36,293 nt of DNA from an uncultured Lachnospiraceae bacterium (GCA_947175175.1 CAMWLV010000022.1:1-36293); one strand, 5' to 3'. Positions 1 through 8,553 are shown, counted from the first letter of the stretch. Made by a program: numbers and translations. Notes: generated by a model from the sequence alone, not told the origin.

Positions 1-876
1 AACGATGCCCTACATGATTTTGGCTAAAGTACAACAGGCATCACTGCTTCAACTGAGGAAATTTCCAACAGTGCAGACCTGCAGATCGATCAGGTAAGAG
101 GAAGCCTGGAAATCTTTAACGACTTAAATGACAAAATCGTAAGCTCTGAGGACAGGGTTACTCAGACCGTGGAGAACATAAAACAATTAAAAGATCAGAA
201 CAATGATGGAATCAAAGCAATCGAACAACTCTCCAGGAAATTTGATGAAAACATAAAGTCCACCAAAATAGCATCAGAGGGTGTCGCATTGCTGGCACAG
301 AAATCCAGCTCCATCGGTGAGATTATTGAGAGTATCAGCCAGATTGCAAAACAGACAAATCTCCTTGCCTTAAACGCGGCAATCGAGGCAGCCAGAGCAG
401 GAGAGGCCGGAAAAGGATTTGCCGTTGTAGCAGATGAGATCAATTCCCTGTCAGCAGAATCATCATCGGCAACCCAAAAAATCGATACAATCCTGAAAGA
501 TGTCATCTCAAGTGTGACAGAAATTAATACAGTCATCGATAACAACAATGTCATTGCAATGGAATCCAACGAGAAACTCAATGACACTGTCAAAATTTTC
601 GAGAGCATGCTTAACTCCTCAGAGGAGGTTATCTCTGTTACAAACCTGTTAAAAGAAGAGTTAGAAAATATCGTTTCCATCAAAGACCGTCTGCTGCAGG
701 CAATGCAGAGCGTGGAGGACATTTCCCAGCAGTCCGTCCAGAATACCGCAGATATCAGCGCCACTACTGAGGAACAGGCTGCTGTCGTGGAGAATATTCT
801 TAAACTGATGGACGATGTACAGGATGGCATCAATAAGCTTTCAACAGTCCTTAACAGCGATCAGATAGACAAGTAA
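1..876 (+). pseudogene. Methyl-accepting chemotaxis protein, C-terminal signalling half, with in-frame stop
   Basis: This is the cytoplasmic signalling region of a chemotaxis receptor; its 5' part lies outside the window. The highly conserved hairpin tip ([20 protein letters not shown] followed by [10 protein letters not shown]) is encoded at about 352-450 and marks the CheA/CheW contact site. Reading frame 1 is receptor-like from base 1 onward ([13 protein letters not shown] follows at about 40-78), but a TAA at 25-27 interrupts it. The first start-like codon after that stop is a GTG at 169 without a good ribosome site. The receptor is therefore probably inactivated, or only a cytoplasmic fragment is made. 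A sequencing error at the window edge is the alternative. No membrane segment or ligand domain is visible here. Confidence 0.75.
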
Positions 877-888
877 CAGTTCAGCCTA

Positions 889-930
889 GGAATTTGCACT
901 ACGCTGCAAATTCCGTAAGAAAGCGTAGTG
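889..930 (+). repeat. Two mutually exclusive inverted repeats downstream of the receptor
   Basis: GGAATTTGCA (889-898) pairs perfectly with TGCAAATTCC (905-914) around the 6-base loop CTACGC. The loop region CACTACGCT (897-905) can instead pair with AGCGTAGTG (922-930). The two hairpins compete for the same bases. No U-run follows, so this is not a simple terminator. Its function is unknown. Confidence 0.45.
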
Positions 931-1044
931 GTTGTACAGGGTCTGGAAAATGCACGAAATTGTGGAAGCAGTAGTCGGCATCGCATTTGTTGTAATAGCT
1001 GGCATTACTATTTATCAAGCGATACAGAAGAAAGAAATGATTCT

Positions 1045-1080
1045 ATCAGCGGCATCACAAGCCGCTGATTTTATTTTCTT
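1045..1080 (+). terminator. Rho-independent terminator after the chemotaxis receptor
   Basis: A 9-bp stem, ATCAGCGGC (1045-1053) with GCCGCTGAT (1061-1069), has a 7-base loop and is followed by TTTTATTTTCTT on the plus strand. It ends the receptor transcript and abuts the stop codon of the convergent znuB gene. Confidence 0.75.
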
Positions 1081-1907
1081 AATATTCTTCCGGCAATGCA
1101 ATTCATAACAAACATCACAATATCCGCCGCTACAATCGTCGAACCAACTGGCGTCGAAAAAAGAATCGACAGTACAATTCCCACAAGTGCGCAGAGTACA
1201 GATATAACAGCAGCATAAACCACCACTCCCCTGAAATTTTGTATCACACGCATCGCGGAAAGCGCCGGGAAAATTACAAGCGCCGAGATTAGAAGCGATC
1301 CTACCAGATTCATTGCAAGAACAATGATCACTGCAGTGATAACCGCAATCAAATTATTATATGCGCTGGCTCTTAATCCCGTCGCCCTTGCAAAATTCTC
1401 ATCGAACGTGACTGCAAAAATACGATTGTATAAAAATATAAAAACAGCCACCACAACCACTGACATAATCACACACAGCCATACCTCCGCTTTCGTGAGT
1501 GTCAAAATCGATGTCGAACCAAACAGTGTACTGCACACATCCCCTGATATATTTGCCGATGTGGAAAACAGATTCATCACAAGATAGCCGACAGCAAGTG
1601 AACCAACAGAGAGCATGGCAATCGCCGCGTCACCATGTAGCCTGGGATTTTGCCCTGTCCTGAGTATCAGTATCGCTGCTAAAACTGTCACAGGCATTAC
1701 CACAACCGATGTATTGCTAAGGTCAAAAAGCGTTGCAACCGCCAGCGCTCCAAATGCCACATGGGACAACCCATCGCCGATATAGGAAAAACGCTTCAAT
1801 ACCAGTGTCACCCCAAGCAGCGACGAGCAGAGTGCGATCAGCGTCCCTACAATCAGTGCATACCGCACAAAAGGGTAAGATAAATAAAATTGTAATGTCT
1901 GCAACAT
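1071..1907 (-). CDS. znuB: Zinc/manganese ABC transporter permease (ZnuB/AdcB type)
   Basis: This is a 278-aa polytopic inner-membrane protein of the ABC-3 metal permease family. Hydrophobic segments run along its length, and there is a conserved stretch around LVLKRFSYIGDGLSHVAFGA near residues 35-55. It would form the channel through which zinc delivered by the binding lipoprotein enters the cell. I chose the ATG at 1907, 6 bases after GGAGGTG, over the longer start at 1922, which would overlap the znuC stop codon. It is the last gene of the znuA-znuC-znuB operon. The family assignment is firm; zinc rather than manganese is inferred from the His-rich partner. Confidence 0.9.
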   Translation of the reverse strand: MLQTLQFYLSYPFVRYALIVGTLIALCSSLLGVTLVLKRFSYIGDGLSHVAFGALAVATLFDLSNTSVVVMPVTVLAAILILRTGQNPRLHGDAAIAMLSVGSLAVGYLVMNLFSTSANISGDVCSTLFGSTSILTLTKAEVWLCVIMSVVVVAVFIFLYNRIFAVTFDENFARATGLRASAYNNLIAVITAVIIVLAMNLVGSLLISALVIFPALSAMRVIQNFRGVVVYAAVISVLCALVGIVLSILFSTPVGSTIVAADIVMFVMNCIAGRILRK

Positions 1908-1921
1908 GTTTAACACCTCCA

Positions 1922-2626
1922 CTACTGCTCTCCCGCCATTTCAAGCGCTTTCCAGAAATCACTTCTGATATATTCCCTTGTCGTCCCGATAAACGACCTC
2001 TCCCTTTCCACATGGAGAATATGGCTTGCGTACTTCACCGCGGCGTGTATATCGTGAGATACCATAATGATCGTCAGCCCATCCTGGTTCAACTCCCTGA
2101 TCAGCTGATAGAATTCCGCTGTCACCTTGGGATCCAAACCTGTAACTGGTTCATCAAGCACTAAAAGCTTTGACGATGCACACAAAGCCCTCGCAAGAAG
2201 CACACGCTGCTGCTGTCCTCCCGAGAGATTGCGGTAACACTCCTTTTTCAGATCCCAGATATCCATGCGCTTCATATTTTCCTCTGCAATCTGCTTCTGT
2301 TCTCTATGATAAAATGGTCTTCTCCCACACTTAGGCAGCGTACCCGACAACACAATTTCCCACACAGACGCCGGAAAATCCTTCTGGACAAATGTCTGCT
2401 GCGGCAGATAGCCAATTTCATATGCTTCCAGCCCACTGCCATATCGAATGGTTCCACCCATCAGCGGCGTGAGTCCCAGCAGTGTCTTCATGAGCGTGCT
2501 TTTCCCCGCACCATTTTCTCCCACGATGCACAGATACTCTCCCTTTTCAACCGAGAAGCTGATATGCTCTGCCACTGGTGTTCCCTCGTAGCCCAATACC
2601 AGATCTTTGCATATAATATAGGACAT
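1922..2626 (-). CDS. znuC: Zinc ABC transporter ATP-binding protein (ZnuC/AdcC type)
   Basis: This 234-aa ABC ATPase energises the zinc importer. It has Walker A GENGAGKST (residues 37-45), the signature LSGGQQQR, Walker B LLVLDEP and the H-loop VSHD, so all catalytic elements are intact. The ATG at 2626 is preceded by AGGAGG. It lies between the binding-protein and permease genes, about 46 bp downstream of znuA and 14 bp upstream of the chosen znuB start, consistent with one transcript. Its size is typical for metal-ABC ATPases. Confidence 0.92.
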   Translation of the reverse strand: MSYIICKDLVLGYEGTPVAEHISFSVEKGEYLCIVGENGAGKSTLMKTLLGLTPLMGGTIRYGSGLEAYEIGYLPQQTFVQKDFPASVWEIVLSGTLPKCGRRPFYHREQKQIAEENMKRMDIWDLKKECYRNLSGGQQQRVLLARALCASSKLLVLDEPVTGLDPKVTAEFYQLIRELNQDGLTIIMVSHDIHAAVKYASHILHVERERSFIGTTREYIRSDFWKALEMAGEQ

Positions 2627-2672
2627 TCTTCCAACCTCCTATTTTCAAACCTGCGTCGACACCGACAGTTCC

Positions 2673-3689
2673 CTAATCATTTAACGCCTGCCTCAACACC
2701 TTCAGATTTGCCTCCATCACATTCAGATAGCTGAGCCCCGTCTTAATCTCCTTCTGCGAGACAGACTGCATTGAGTCTAAGACAAGAATCCGCTGATGCC
2801 CGGACTCTGTGTTCTCAATGACAACCCGCGCCAGCCTGTCATCTGAGCCGTCGATCACAATAACAGTGCCCAACCCCAGCTCATCCAGCTTGTTGATCAG
2901 AAATGCCACGGTCTCGAAGCTTGCCTCTGTCTCCGCACTACATCCGTTAAAAGCCGCACAGTAATCCAGTCCATAGTCCTCCGCAAAATATCGGAACGGA
3001 AATCTGTCTGCAAAGAGCAGTGTATTGCCGCTGCTTTTCCTGACTGCTTCCGCATACTGTATGTCAAGTGCGTTCAGCGCAGCAATATATCTGTCACTGT
3101 TCTTTCTATATAAATCTGCATTATGACTGTCCATACCCGCAAGCTCTGCCGCAATATTCTCCACGATGAGCTCCGCATTTCTGATTGAAAGCCAGACATG
3201 TTCGTCATATTCGCTTTTCTCATGCTCTTTGTGGTCATGCCCATCATGTCCGCTGAGTGCTTCTGCATGCTCTTCCGCAACAAGTCTTTCGCTGACCACT
3301 TCCATCATATTGATGACGCGCATGTCAGGATTGACCGCCTCCTTTAAGGCGTCACCAACCCATCCATCAGACTCGCCGCCCACATAGATAAACAGATCAC
3401 ATTCCGAAACCCTCGCGATGTCCAGTGCTGACGGCTGGAAATTGTGCATGTCTCCGCCCTTATCCATGAGCAATGTTACTGAGATATTTTCCTCATTGCC
3501 CTGAATCAGGTTTATAACCCAATCATACTGCGGAAATGTCGTGCAGACAATGTGCAAACAGTGATCGTCCGCCCAGATCGAACCGCTTTGGGCACAGCCG
3601 GTCAACAGACATACACATAATGCGGCAAGCATAGTGAATACTGATATTTTTTTTATATGAAATCCATGAAAAAAATCATGCTTCTTCAT
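2673..3689 (-). CDS. znuA: Zinc-binding lipoprotein of the metal ABC transporter (ZnuA/AdcA type)
   Basis: A 338-aa cluster-9 substrate-binding lipoprotein. An N-terminal signal peptide ends in the lipobox LTGC (Cys at residue 32), so the protein is anchored to the outer face of the membrane. A His/Asp/Glu-rich loop at roughly residues 138-165 (GHDGHDHKEHEK) is the zinc-scavenging loop typical of ZnuA rather than of manganese-binding relatives. Conserved positions include MHNFQPSALD and DEHVW. The ATG at 3689 follows GGAAAGG. It is the first gene of the operon, expressed from a consensus promoter with an overlapping dyad, which suggests repression by a Zur-like regulator when zinc is plentiful. 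That last point is inference. Confidence 0.9.
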   Translation of the reverse strand: MKKHDFFHGFHIKKISVFTMLAALCVCLLTGCAQSGSIWADDHCLHIVCTTFPQYDWVINLIQGNEENISVTLLMDKGGDMHNFQPSALDIARVSECDLFIYVGGESDGWVGDALKEAVNPDMRVINMMEVVSERLVAEEHAEALSGHDGHDHKEHEKSEYDEHVWLSIRNAELIVENIAAELAGMDSHNADLYRKNSDRYIAALNALDIQYAEAVRKSSGNTLLFADRFPFRYFAEDYGLDYCAAFNGCSAETEASFETVAFLINKLDELGLGTVIVIDGSDDRLARVVIENTESGHQRILVLDSMQSVSQKEIKTGLSYLNVMEANLKVLRQALND

Positions 3690-3788
3690 TCTATCATACC
3701 TTTCCTAAACCATATCGGTCAATCAAACCCTGCCGTTCAAAAATTGCATTGCCTTCATCTTTGAAAGCACCAGCAACTTTTTTCAAAA

Positions 3789-3840
3789 TTGCAACTCATT
3801 TGCATTTTTCAATTATATACGTCTGTCATTACAATGTCAA
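3789..3840 (-). promoter_or_regulatory. znuA operon promoter with candidate metal-repressor operator
   Basis: Reading the minus strand, the -35 TTGACA (complement of 3835-3840) and the -10 TATAAT (complement of 3812-3817) are separated by 17 bp, a perfect sigma-A promoter. Just downstream of the -10, over the expected start site, lies TTGCAACTCATTTGCAT (3789-3805), in which TGCAA and TTGCA form an inverted repeat. The position suits a Zur/Fur-type operator. The promoter is clear; the operator is a candidate. The rest of 3690-3925 holds the leader and no gene. Confidence 0.65.
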
Positions 3841-3925
3841 GATAAATTTATTTCACTTCCCTACTCGCCGCACCGGGCATCCGTCAGCTCCAGCTGGCAT
3901 ACTTCTTTTGGATGTCCGTGTGCAT

Positions 3926-3966
3926 AAAAAGAGCCCGCAACTGCTTTTTCCTACAGTCACAGGCTC
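3926..3966 (-). terminator. Terminator of the GH18/coiled-coil gene pair
   Basis: On the minus strand, a 13-bp stem (3954-3966 with 3931-3943, three G-U pairs) and a 10-base loop are followed by TTTTT. It lies about 30 bp downstream of the coiled-coil gene. Confidence 0.75.
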
Positions 3967-3995
3967 CCGTTCACTTCTCTTTTACTGAAATGCTG

Positions 3996-4631
3996 TTATG
4001 CCAGTCTCCGAATGCTCTCACTATGTTCTGATACCACTTTTTTCAACAGCTCTGTGTCTGCAAATGTCGCTTCCATCCGATCCGTATAGTCTTTATAACG
4101 ATTAAATGTATCTGTGTAACAGGACTCAATCGTATTTAACCGCGGCATGACCTTATTCTCCAACAAGTCAACTTCTATGCGCTGTATCCGATTCTCCATT
4201 TGCTCCATATGCGTTTCCAGACTCTGAATCTGATTCTGTATACCCTGCATCTGAATTTCCAGATGATCCGTTCGATTCTCCAACGAATCCATTCGATTCT
4301 CCAACGAATCCATTCGATTCTCCAAAGCATCCATTCGATTCTCCAAAACATTCATATGTTCTTCTAAGTTATCCATACGTTTTTCCAGACGATATATCTG
4401 TTTTTTCATGTTCTGTATTTGAATTTCCAGATCATCCATACGAGCTTCCAGACCATTCATACGAGCTTCCAGACTATCCATACGGTTTTCTATCCGCTCC
4501 ATACGATTTTCCATATTGTCCATCCGGACTTCGATCCGCTCCAGCCGGTTCTCAATTGGTTTTAATTTGGCATCTAATTTCACATCCAGTATTTGTGAAA
4601 ATGCCAATAAATCTTCATTGGTTAATGTCAT
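3996..4631 (-). CDS. Heptad-repeat coiled-coil protein of unknown function
   Basis: I do not recognise a named family. Starting at the ATG at 4631, the 211-aa protein opens with a short segment (MTLTNEDLLAFSQIL). About 130 residues of near-perfect heptads follow, of the form ENRMDSLE/EARMDDLE, with hydrophobic residues at a and d positions: a long parallel coiled coil rich in Glu, Arg, Met and Asn. The C-terminal 60 residues are a less regular helix. No signal peptide or membrane segment is visible. A TTG start at 4673 is possible but less likely. The gene lies 43 bp downstream of the GH18 gene and shares its terminator, so the two are probably co-transcribed. Similar heptad proteins of Clostridia are usually left as hypothetical. 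Confidence 0.65.
   Translation of the reverse strand: MTLTNEDLLAFSQILDVKLDAKLKPIENRLERIEVRMDNMENRMERIENRMDSLEARMNGLEARMDDLEIQIQNMKKQIYRLEKRMDNLEEHMNVLENRMDALENRMDSLENRMDSLENRTDHLEIQMQGIQNQIQSLETHMEQMENRIQRIEVDLLENKVMPRLNTIESCYTDTFNRYKDYTDRMEATFADTELLKKVVSEHSESIRRLA
4271..4354 (-). repeat. Four tandem 21-bp repeats inside the coiled-coil gene
   Basis: Units at 4271-4291, 4292-4312, 4313-4333 and 4334-4354 begin TTCGATTCTCCAA on the plus strand. The first two are identical and the others diverge at the end. Each unit encodes one heptad (M-D-S-L-E-N-R type), so copy number changes lengthen or shorten the rod in frame. Confidence 0.85.
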
Positions 4632-4674
4632 CCACCCACACCCTTTCCCCCAATATAATCGTAATCCTCTCAAC

Positions 4675-6390
4675 TCACTGCGCCATATACTCTGCGATTA
4701 CATCCCACACTGCAGGTACTTCCAGCCCTAGCTTCCAACTTGCTACACCCTTAATGCCCTGGCTCTGCATAACTTGGAGCTTAACTGCGATAGAATCCAC
4801 ATCCTCCAGCCAGCACTGATACAAAGTGTCATTCACCCGATACTCCGCGTAGTTCTGACAGCATTCGTCCACCCAAGTCGGTGTCACGCCTGTGTTTGCG
4901 ACCCAGTTCGTCTCAGAAGCCATTGTGAGTGTCGATGCTTTCAAACCATCTGGACCCGACTCCCACACTCTTGTATAAAATGGAATCGCGTTGATAATCT
5001 TCTCCGCCGGCACAACATCCATCGTATTGACGATACCATCTTCCACAAAACTAATCGACGCATTCGAGCCCGCTGCTCCGCCGCCGACATAGTGCTCATC
5101 GTAACCCATGATAATAATATAATCTGCCACGATTCCCTGCTCCCTGCGGTTGTAATGCGCTGTGTATTCCGATGGAACATAGTTGTCCACCGAGAGGACA
5201 ACCCCTCGCTTTCTGGTCTCAATCGAGAGCTCTCTTATGAATTGTACAAAATGGATACCAGAATCGCTTCTCACCTTCTCAAAGTCAATATTAATACCAT
5301 CAAGCCCATAGCTGTCTACCTGCGCCATAAGCCCATTGATCAAATACCTGCGGTTTTCAGACGCGGACAGCAGCTCCACAAAATCAATCTCCACACCATA
5401 CAGATCAGCACTGTCCACATCGGTCACCAACGCCCACACATCAACTCCAAGCTCATGCGCCTTCGCCACATAGGATGCATTGGCAAGGCTTGTGAAATCA
5501 CCGCTGCTGTTCGTCAGCCGAAACCACGTCGGCGCCACGACATTGACCGTCTTCGTCGGTGCAAGCGCATTGGCAAGGTAATTCCCACTCACTTCCTCAA
5601 ATACCTGATGGAACGTGAGATTGATCTTTCCCTCCTTAGTGACATTGTTGTATACAAACTCCTGAAAACCCGTTTCACACAGACGTTCTGTCTGTGTTTT
5701 ATTTTTCAGAAATTTATTCTGCACATAACCGATATAAGAATCCTTTGTCTTAACCTTAGACCAGTTCTCCAGTTCCTCAAGCACGGTCACTACATCACCT
5801 GCTGCAAGCTCCACCAATATATCACTCTTGATACCACCCTGATAACGTACTGCTGTCTTTCTGGAGAGTTCTGCTGTTGTATAGCTGTCCCACTGTGTAT
5901 AGACCTGCATATGCAATGGCGCGTCAAACACCTGATACTCAAAATTAGCATAACGTTTCACATAATCCGCCGCAATATACAGCGTGTCCCCCTCATAAAA
6001 AGCCGCCTTATAACCAAGCTCCTGCCCTTCGTTGGACACATACATCACATGGCTGTCATCTCCAATATTAATCTGTATCACATCGGTATCAGTCGTGAAC
6101 AGCAATATCTGTTCCAGACTATTCACATAAAAACGTTTTGTAAAATATGTCTCAACAGTGGAGAGCGCAAAGTAGACTATATTGTCCTTGAGCTTCGCTT
6201 TCTCATCGACGATCGTATCCTGAACCACCATTGCCACATCGTCCGCCTGCGTGATGTTAAAATATACATTTAAATCTGCCTTATTCTTTGAATAAGAATA
6301 TCGTTTTAAGATCTGGCTTCCAAGTGCCACTGCTATCACAACCAAAATGAGAACAATCGGCACAAGCACCGTAACTATTCGTTTTTTCAT
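4675..6390 (-). CDS. Membrane-anchored GH18 glycosidase with SH3 domain (YaaH/SleL-like)
   Basis: A 571-aa protein. Residues 7-27 form an N-terminal membrane anchor. Next comes an extracellular domain resembling the copper-amine-oxidase N-like stalk (about 50-160). An SH3-like segment (about 175-230, WSKVKTKDSYIGYVQNKFL) follows, then a C-terminal GH18 barrel. The catalytic motif is DGINIDFE with D364, D369 and the acid/base E371; Asn at 367 is common in the spore-cortex branch of GH18. Such enzymes act on N-acetylglucosamine linkages of peptidoglycan. I chose the ATG at 6390 because GGGAGG lies 6-7 bases upstream, rather than the TTG at 6405. Its role in wall remodelling or germination is inferred from family. 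Confidence 0.85.
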   Translation of the reverse strand: MKKRIVTVLVPIVLILVVIAVALGSQILKRYSYSKNKADLNVYFNITQADDVAMVVQDTIVDEKAKLKDNIVYFALSTVETYFTKRFYVNSLEQILLFTTDTDVIQINIGDDSHVMYVSNEGQELGYKAAFYEGDTLYIAADYVKRYANFEYQVFDAPLHMQVYTQWDSYTTAELSRKTAVRYQGGIKSDILVELAAGDVVTVLEELENWSKVKTKDSYIGYVQNKFLKNKTQTERLCETGFQEFVYNNVTKEGKINLTFHQVFEEVSGNYLANALAPTKTVNVVAPTWFRLTNSSGDFTSLANASYVAKAHELGVDVWALVTDVDSADLYGVEIDFVELLSASENRRYLINGLMAQVDSYGLDGINIDFEKVRSDSGIHFVQFIRELSIETRKRGVVLSVDNYVPSEYTAHYNRREQGIVADYIIIMGYDEHYVGGGAAGSNASISFVEDGIVNTMDVVPAEKIINAIPFYTRVWESGPDGLKASTLTMASETNWVANTGVTPTWVDECCQNYAEYRVNDTLYQCWLEDVDSIAVKLQVMQSQGIKGVASWKLGLEVPAVWDVIAEYMAQ

Positions 6391-7169
6391 ACGGATACCT
6401 CCCAATCGTTCTCATTATAGCAAAAGTTTGATATGAAGTACACAAAAATCTTTGCATAATCGCATATTTTATTTACAGTACTTCTTTTTTTCATCTTTTT
6501 GATGATGTTTGTTCGATCTGTTTTTGAATTTTTTGAACAGGAAGCACTTTTCAAATATTTACCTGAAAAAAGTCCCTATCATTTTTCGTCTGCATATGAT
6601 AAAATATAGATGTCTTGTTAGCGCTGCCATTTTTGCCCAAATGGTATGTGCTGGAACAATCTGTCGGATTATGCATAGAGGGGTTCTTTCATAAATTTTC
6701 CACAGATATTGTCATCAAAATATTACCAGATGCGGACCAAAGACCAAAAGTTTAAAATCGTGATATATAAGTAAACTTTTAAAGCTGCCGGAACAGATAC
6801 TTGTTCATTACTGGATATGTAAACACAAAAGCTTCCATTACTTGAATTATTCTAAGTAAGACTTGGAAAAATATTTTTGACCAATCAGCACAAGCTAATA
6901 AGACAATGAGAAAAATTTTTAACCGAGCCTCCTTCCCGTATAAAATTTGTTCCCGACATACTTTATACAAGCATTATTAACACATTCCGAAAAATTATGC
7001 AAATCGAAATGTAAAAATTCGCCCGAAATGTAAAAAATAATACAACTTTTTTAGAAAAACATCTGTTATTTTGACAATTCAGACGATATATAGACTGAAA
7101 TATGTACTGTGCTAATTTACCGTTTTATGGCATTAAAATAAATTTTTTAAAAAGTGTGGTCCTGTCCTA

Positions 7170-7198
7170 TTGACTAAACCATCTCTACATTATAATAT
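7170..7198 (+). promoter_or_regulatory. mecA promoter
   Basis: TTGACT (7170-7175), a 17-bp spacer and TAATAT (7193-7198). Transcription would start near 7205, giving a leader of about 180 bases before the mecA ATG. Confidence 0.6.
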
Positions 7199-7250
7199 AT
7201 GTGAGAAGGTCAGTCACTTGATGTCCATTCCGAGGGCTAACTTTAGAATT

Positions 7251-7346
7251 TTGAAATTACGCGGACACTGTTCAGACTCCAACCAAAGTAGTTGAAATTA
7301 CGCGCCAAAACCCACAAAAGTGGATAAAACCCACTAAAGTGGGTTT
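7251..7346 (+). promoter_or_regulatory. mecA leader: 13-bp direct repeats and a hairpin
   Basis: TTGAAATTACGCG occurs exactly at 7251-7263 and 7292-7304, 41 bp apart. It is followed by AAACCCAC (7327-7334) and GTGGGTTT (7339-7346), an 8-bp hairpin with a 4-base loop. A related AAAACCCACAAAAGTGG lies just upstream, so a second pairing partner exists. There is no U-run. This could be a protein-binding or RNA control element; no known riboswitch is recognised. Confidence 0.45.
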
Positions 7347-7386
7347 GGAACACAATGTAATATTAAATAGTGAGGATGTGAATAAT

Positions 7387-8181
7387 ATGAAAATCGAAAA
7401 AGTAAATGACCATCAAATTCGCTGCACGCTTACAAAGGCGGATCTGGCAGACCGTGAGCTTAAGATCAGCGAGCTTGCCTACGGCACCGAGAAAGCAAAA
7501 AACCTTTTCCGCGATATGATGCAGCAGGCCTCTTATGAATTTGGATTTGATGCTGATGATATTCCACTTATGATAGAAGCGATACCGCTCAATTCCGAGT
7601 GTATTGTCTTAGTGATTACCAAAGTTGAAGATCCCGAGGAACTCGACACACGTTTCTCAAAATTTGCCCCTTCTGTCCACGATGAATATGAGGAGGACGA
7701 TCTGGGTAGCACGCTCGACAGTATGCTTCAGAGTCTCTCTGAGGGCGCTGACGATGTGCTTGACCTGTTTAAGAAAATTCATGACAATCATCTTGCGGAG
7801 ACCGCTGCAAGTGGTTCTGATACGCTGGGCGGTGTCAGCAACCCGAGGGCAAAGTCGGCAAATACTGCAAGACAGCCTATTGGCATTGAACTGACGCGCA
7901 TTTATGGTTTTGAATCCCTGAACCAGGTAACACGCCTTGCCCATATACTGGCACAGCACTACAACGGGAAAAATTCCCTGTACAAGAACGATAAGACTTC
8001 CGGCTATCTGCTGGTTGTGACACAGTCTGACCACACACCTGAACAATTTAACAAAATTTGTAACATGCTTTCCGAGTACGGAAATCCGGAGAAGATTGCT
8101 TCTGCCAGTGAGGCATATATGGAAGAGCACTTCGAACCGATCATCAGGGATAAGGCGATCCAGGCATTGTCCCTCGTATAG
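7387..8181 (+). CDS. mecA: Adaptor protein MecA (ClpC adaptor / competence regulator)
   Basis: A 264-aa protein. The N-terminal domain (MKIEKVNDHQIRCTLTKADL, residues 1-90) is the substrate-recognition module of the MecA family. An acidic linker at about 100-150 leads to the C-terminal ClpC-binding domain (about 170-264). In Bacillus, MecA delivers ComK and other targets to the ClpCP protease and assembles the ClpC hexamer. I chose the ATG at 7387, preceded by GAGGATG, over a start at 7339, which would place the start inside a hairpin of the leader. The gene stands alone, with its own promoter and a shared terminator with the convergent DUF1858 gene. No clpC is in the window. Confidence 0.9.
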   Translation: MKIEKVNDHQIRCTLTKADLADRELKISELAYGTEKAKNLFRDMMQQASYEFGFDADDIPLMIEAIPLNSECIVLVITKVEDPEELDTRFSKFAPSVHDEYEEDDLGSTLDSMLQSLSEGADDVLDLFKKIHDNHLAETAASGSDTLGGVSNPRAKSANTARQPIGIELTRIYGFESLNQVTRLAHILAQHYNGKNSLYKNDKTSGYLLVVTQSDHTPEQFNKICNMLSEYGNPEKIASASEAYMEEHFEPIIRDKAIQALSLV

Positions 8182-8215
8182 GACAGTTGTTTTATAAATA
8201 TTTTGGAATATAGCG

Positions 8216-8249
8216 CCAAAAAATCCGCGACGTACATCGCGGACTTTTT
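8216..8249. terminator. Bidirectional terminator between mecA and the DUF1858 gene
   Basis: TCCGCGA (8224-8230) and TCGCGGA (8237-8243) form a stem with a 6-base loop, flanked by AAAAAA on the left and TTTTT on the right. It can stop transcripts from both convergent genes. Confidence 0.85.
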
Positions 8250-8282
8250 GTGTTTCCATATTTTGCTATGACATGATGACAA

Positions 8283-8477
8283 TTACGCGAGCGCTGCAAT
8301 CTTGTCCATGAGCGCGTCGATGTCCATACCATGAACCATCGCTGCTTCCTCTAAGGACTCCCCCTGTGCGGAAGGGCAGCCTAAACAGTGCATTCCTGCC
8401 TCCATGAGCACTGGCGCTACCTCCGGTTTTGTCCTCAAAATCTCACCGATTGTCATATCCTTGGTTATCTCTGCCAT
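8283..8477 (-). CDS. DUF1858 small redox-disulfide protein
   Basis: A 64-aa protein of the DUF1858 family (hybrid-cluster-protein-associated redox disulfide domain). It begins with [19 protein letters not shown] and carries the C-L-G-C pair in [14 protein letters not shown], followed by an [15 protein letters not shown] helix. Such proteins are common in strict anaerobes; the CxxC pair is thought to be redox active or to carry sulfur or metal, but no reaction is established. The start is set by AGGAGG 7 bases before the ATG. It is monocistronic and convergent with mecA. Confidence 0.85.
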   Translation of the reverse strand: MAEITKDMTIGEILRTKPEVAPVLMEAGMHCLGCPSAQGESLEEAAMVHGMDIDALMDKIAALA

Positions 8478-8553
8478 GATGAATTCCTCCTATATCTCCT
8501 TCGTTATCCATAGCACTTTTGTATTATTATGCCTGAAATACAGTACATTATTC

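Larger units (their letters stand above)
6391..7386. other. AT-rich intergenic region between GH18 gene and mecA
   Basis: About 1 kb without a convincing gene. It holds the GH18 promoter at 6414-6419 (minus; TGCTATAAT, an extended -10 with no clear -35). A directly repeated CGAAATGTAAAAA occurs at 7005-7017 and 7024-7036. The mecA promoter and leader lie at 7170-7386. Open frames between 6500 and 7000 lack ribosome sites and recognisable similarity, and I left them out. Confidence 0.6.

Noticed and set aside
950-1108. A 52-codon plus-strand ORF (MHEIVEAVVGIAFVV...) with a hydrophobic start
   Set aside because: Its 3' half runs through the receptor terminator and into the znuB 3' end, and the ribosome site is weak. 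A small membrane protein is not excluded, but support is too thin.
4264-4354. CRISPR-like array
   Set aside because: The 21-bp repeats are contiguous with no spacers and encode heptads of a coiled coil.
4774-6273. A 499-codon plus-strand open frame opposite the GH18 gene
   Set aside because: It is a shadow of the GH18 frame: no ribosome site, no recognisable motifs, and the opposite strand has clear catalytic residues.
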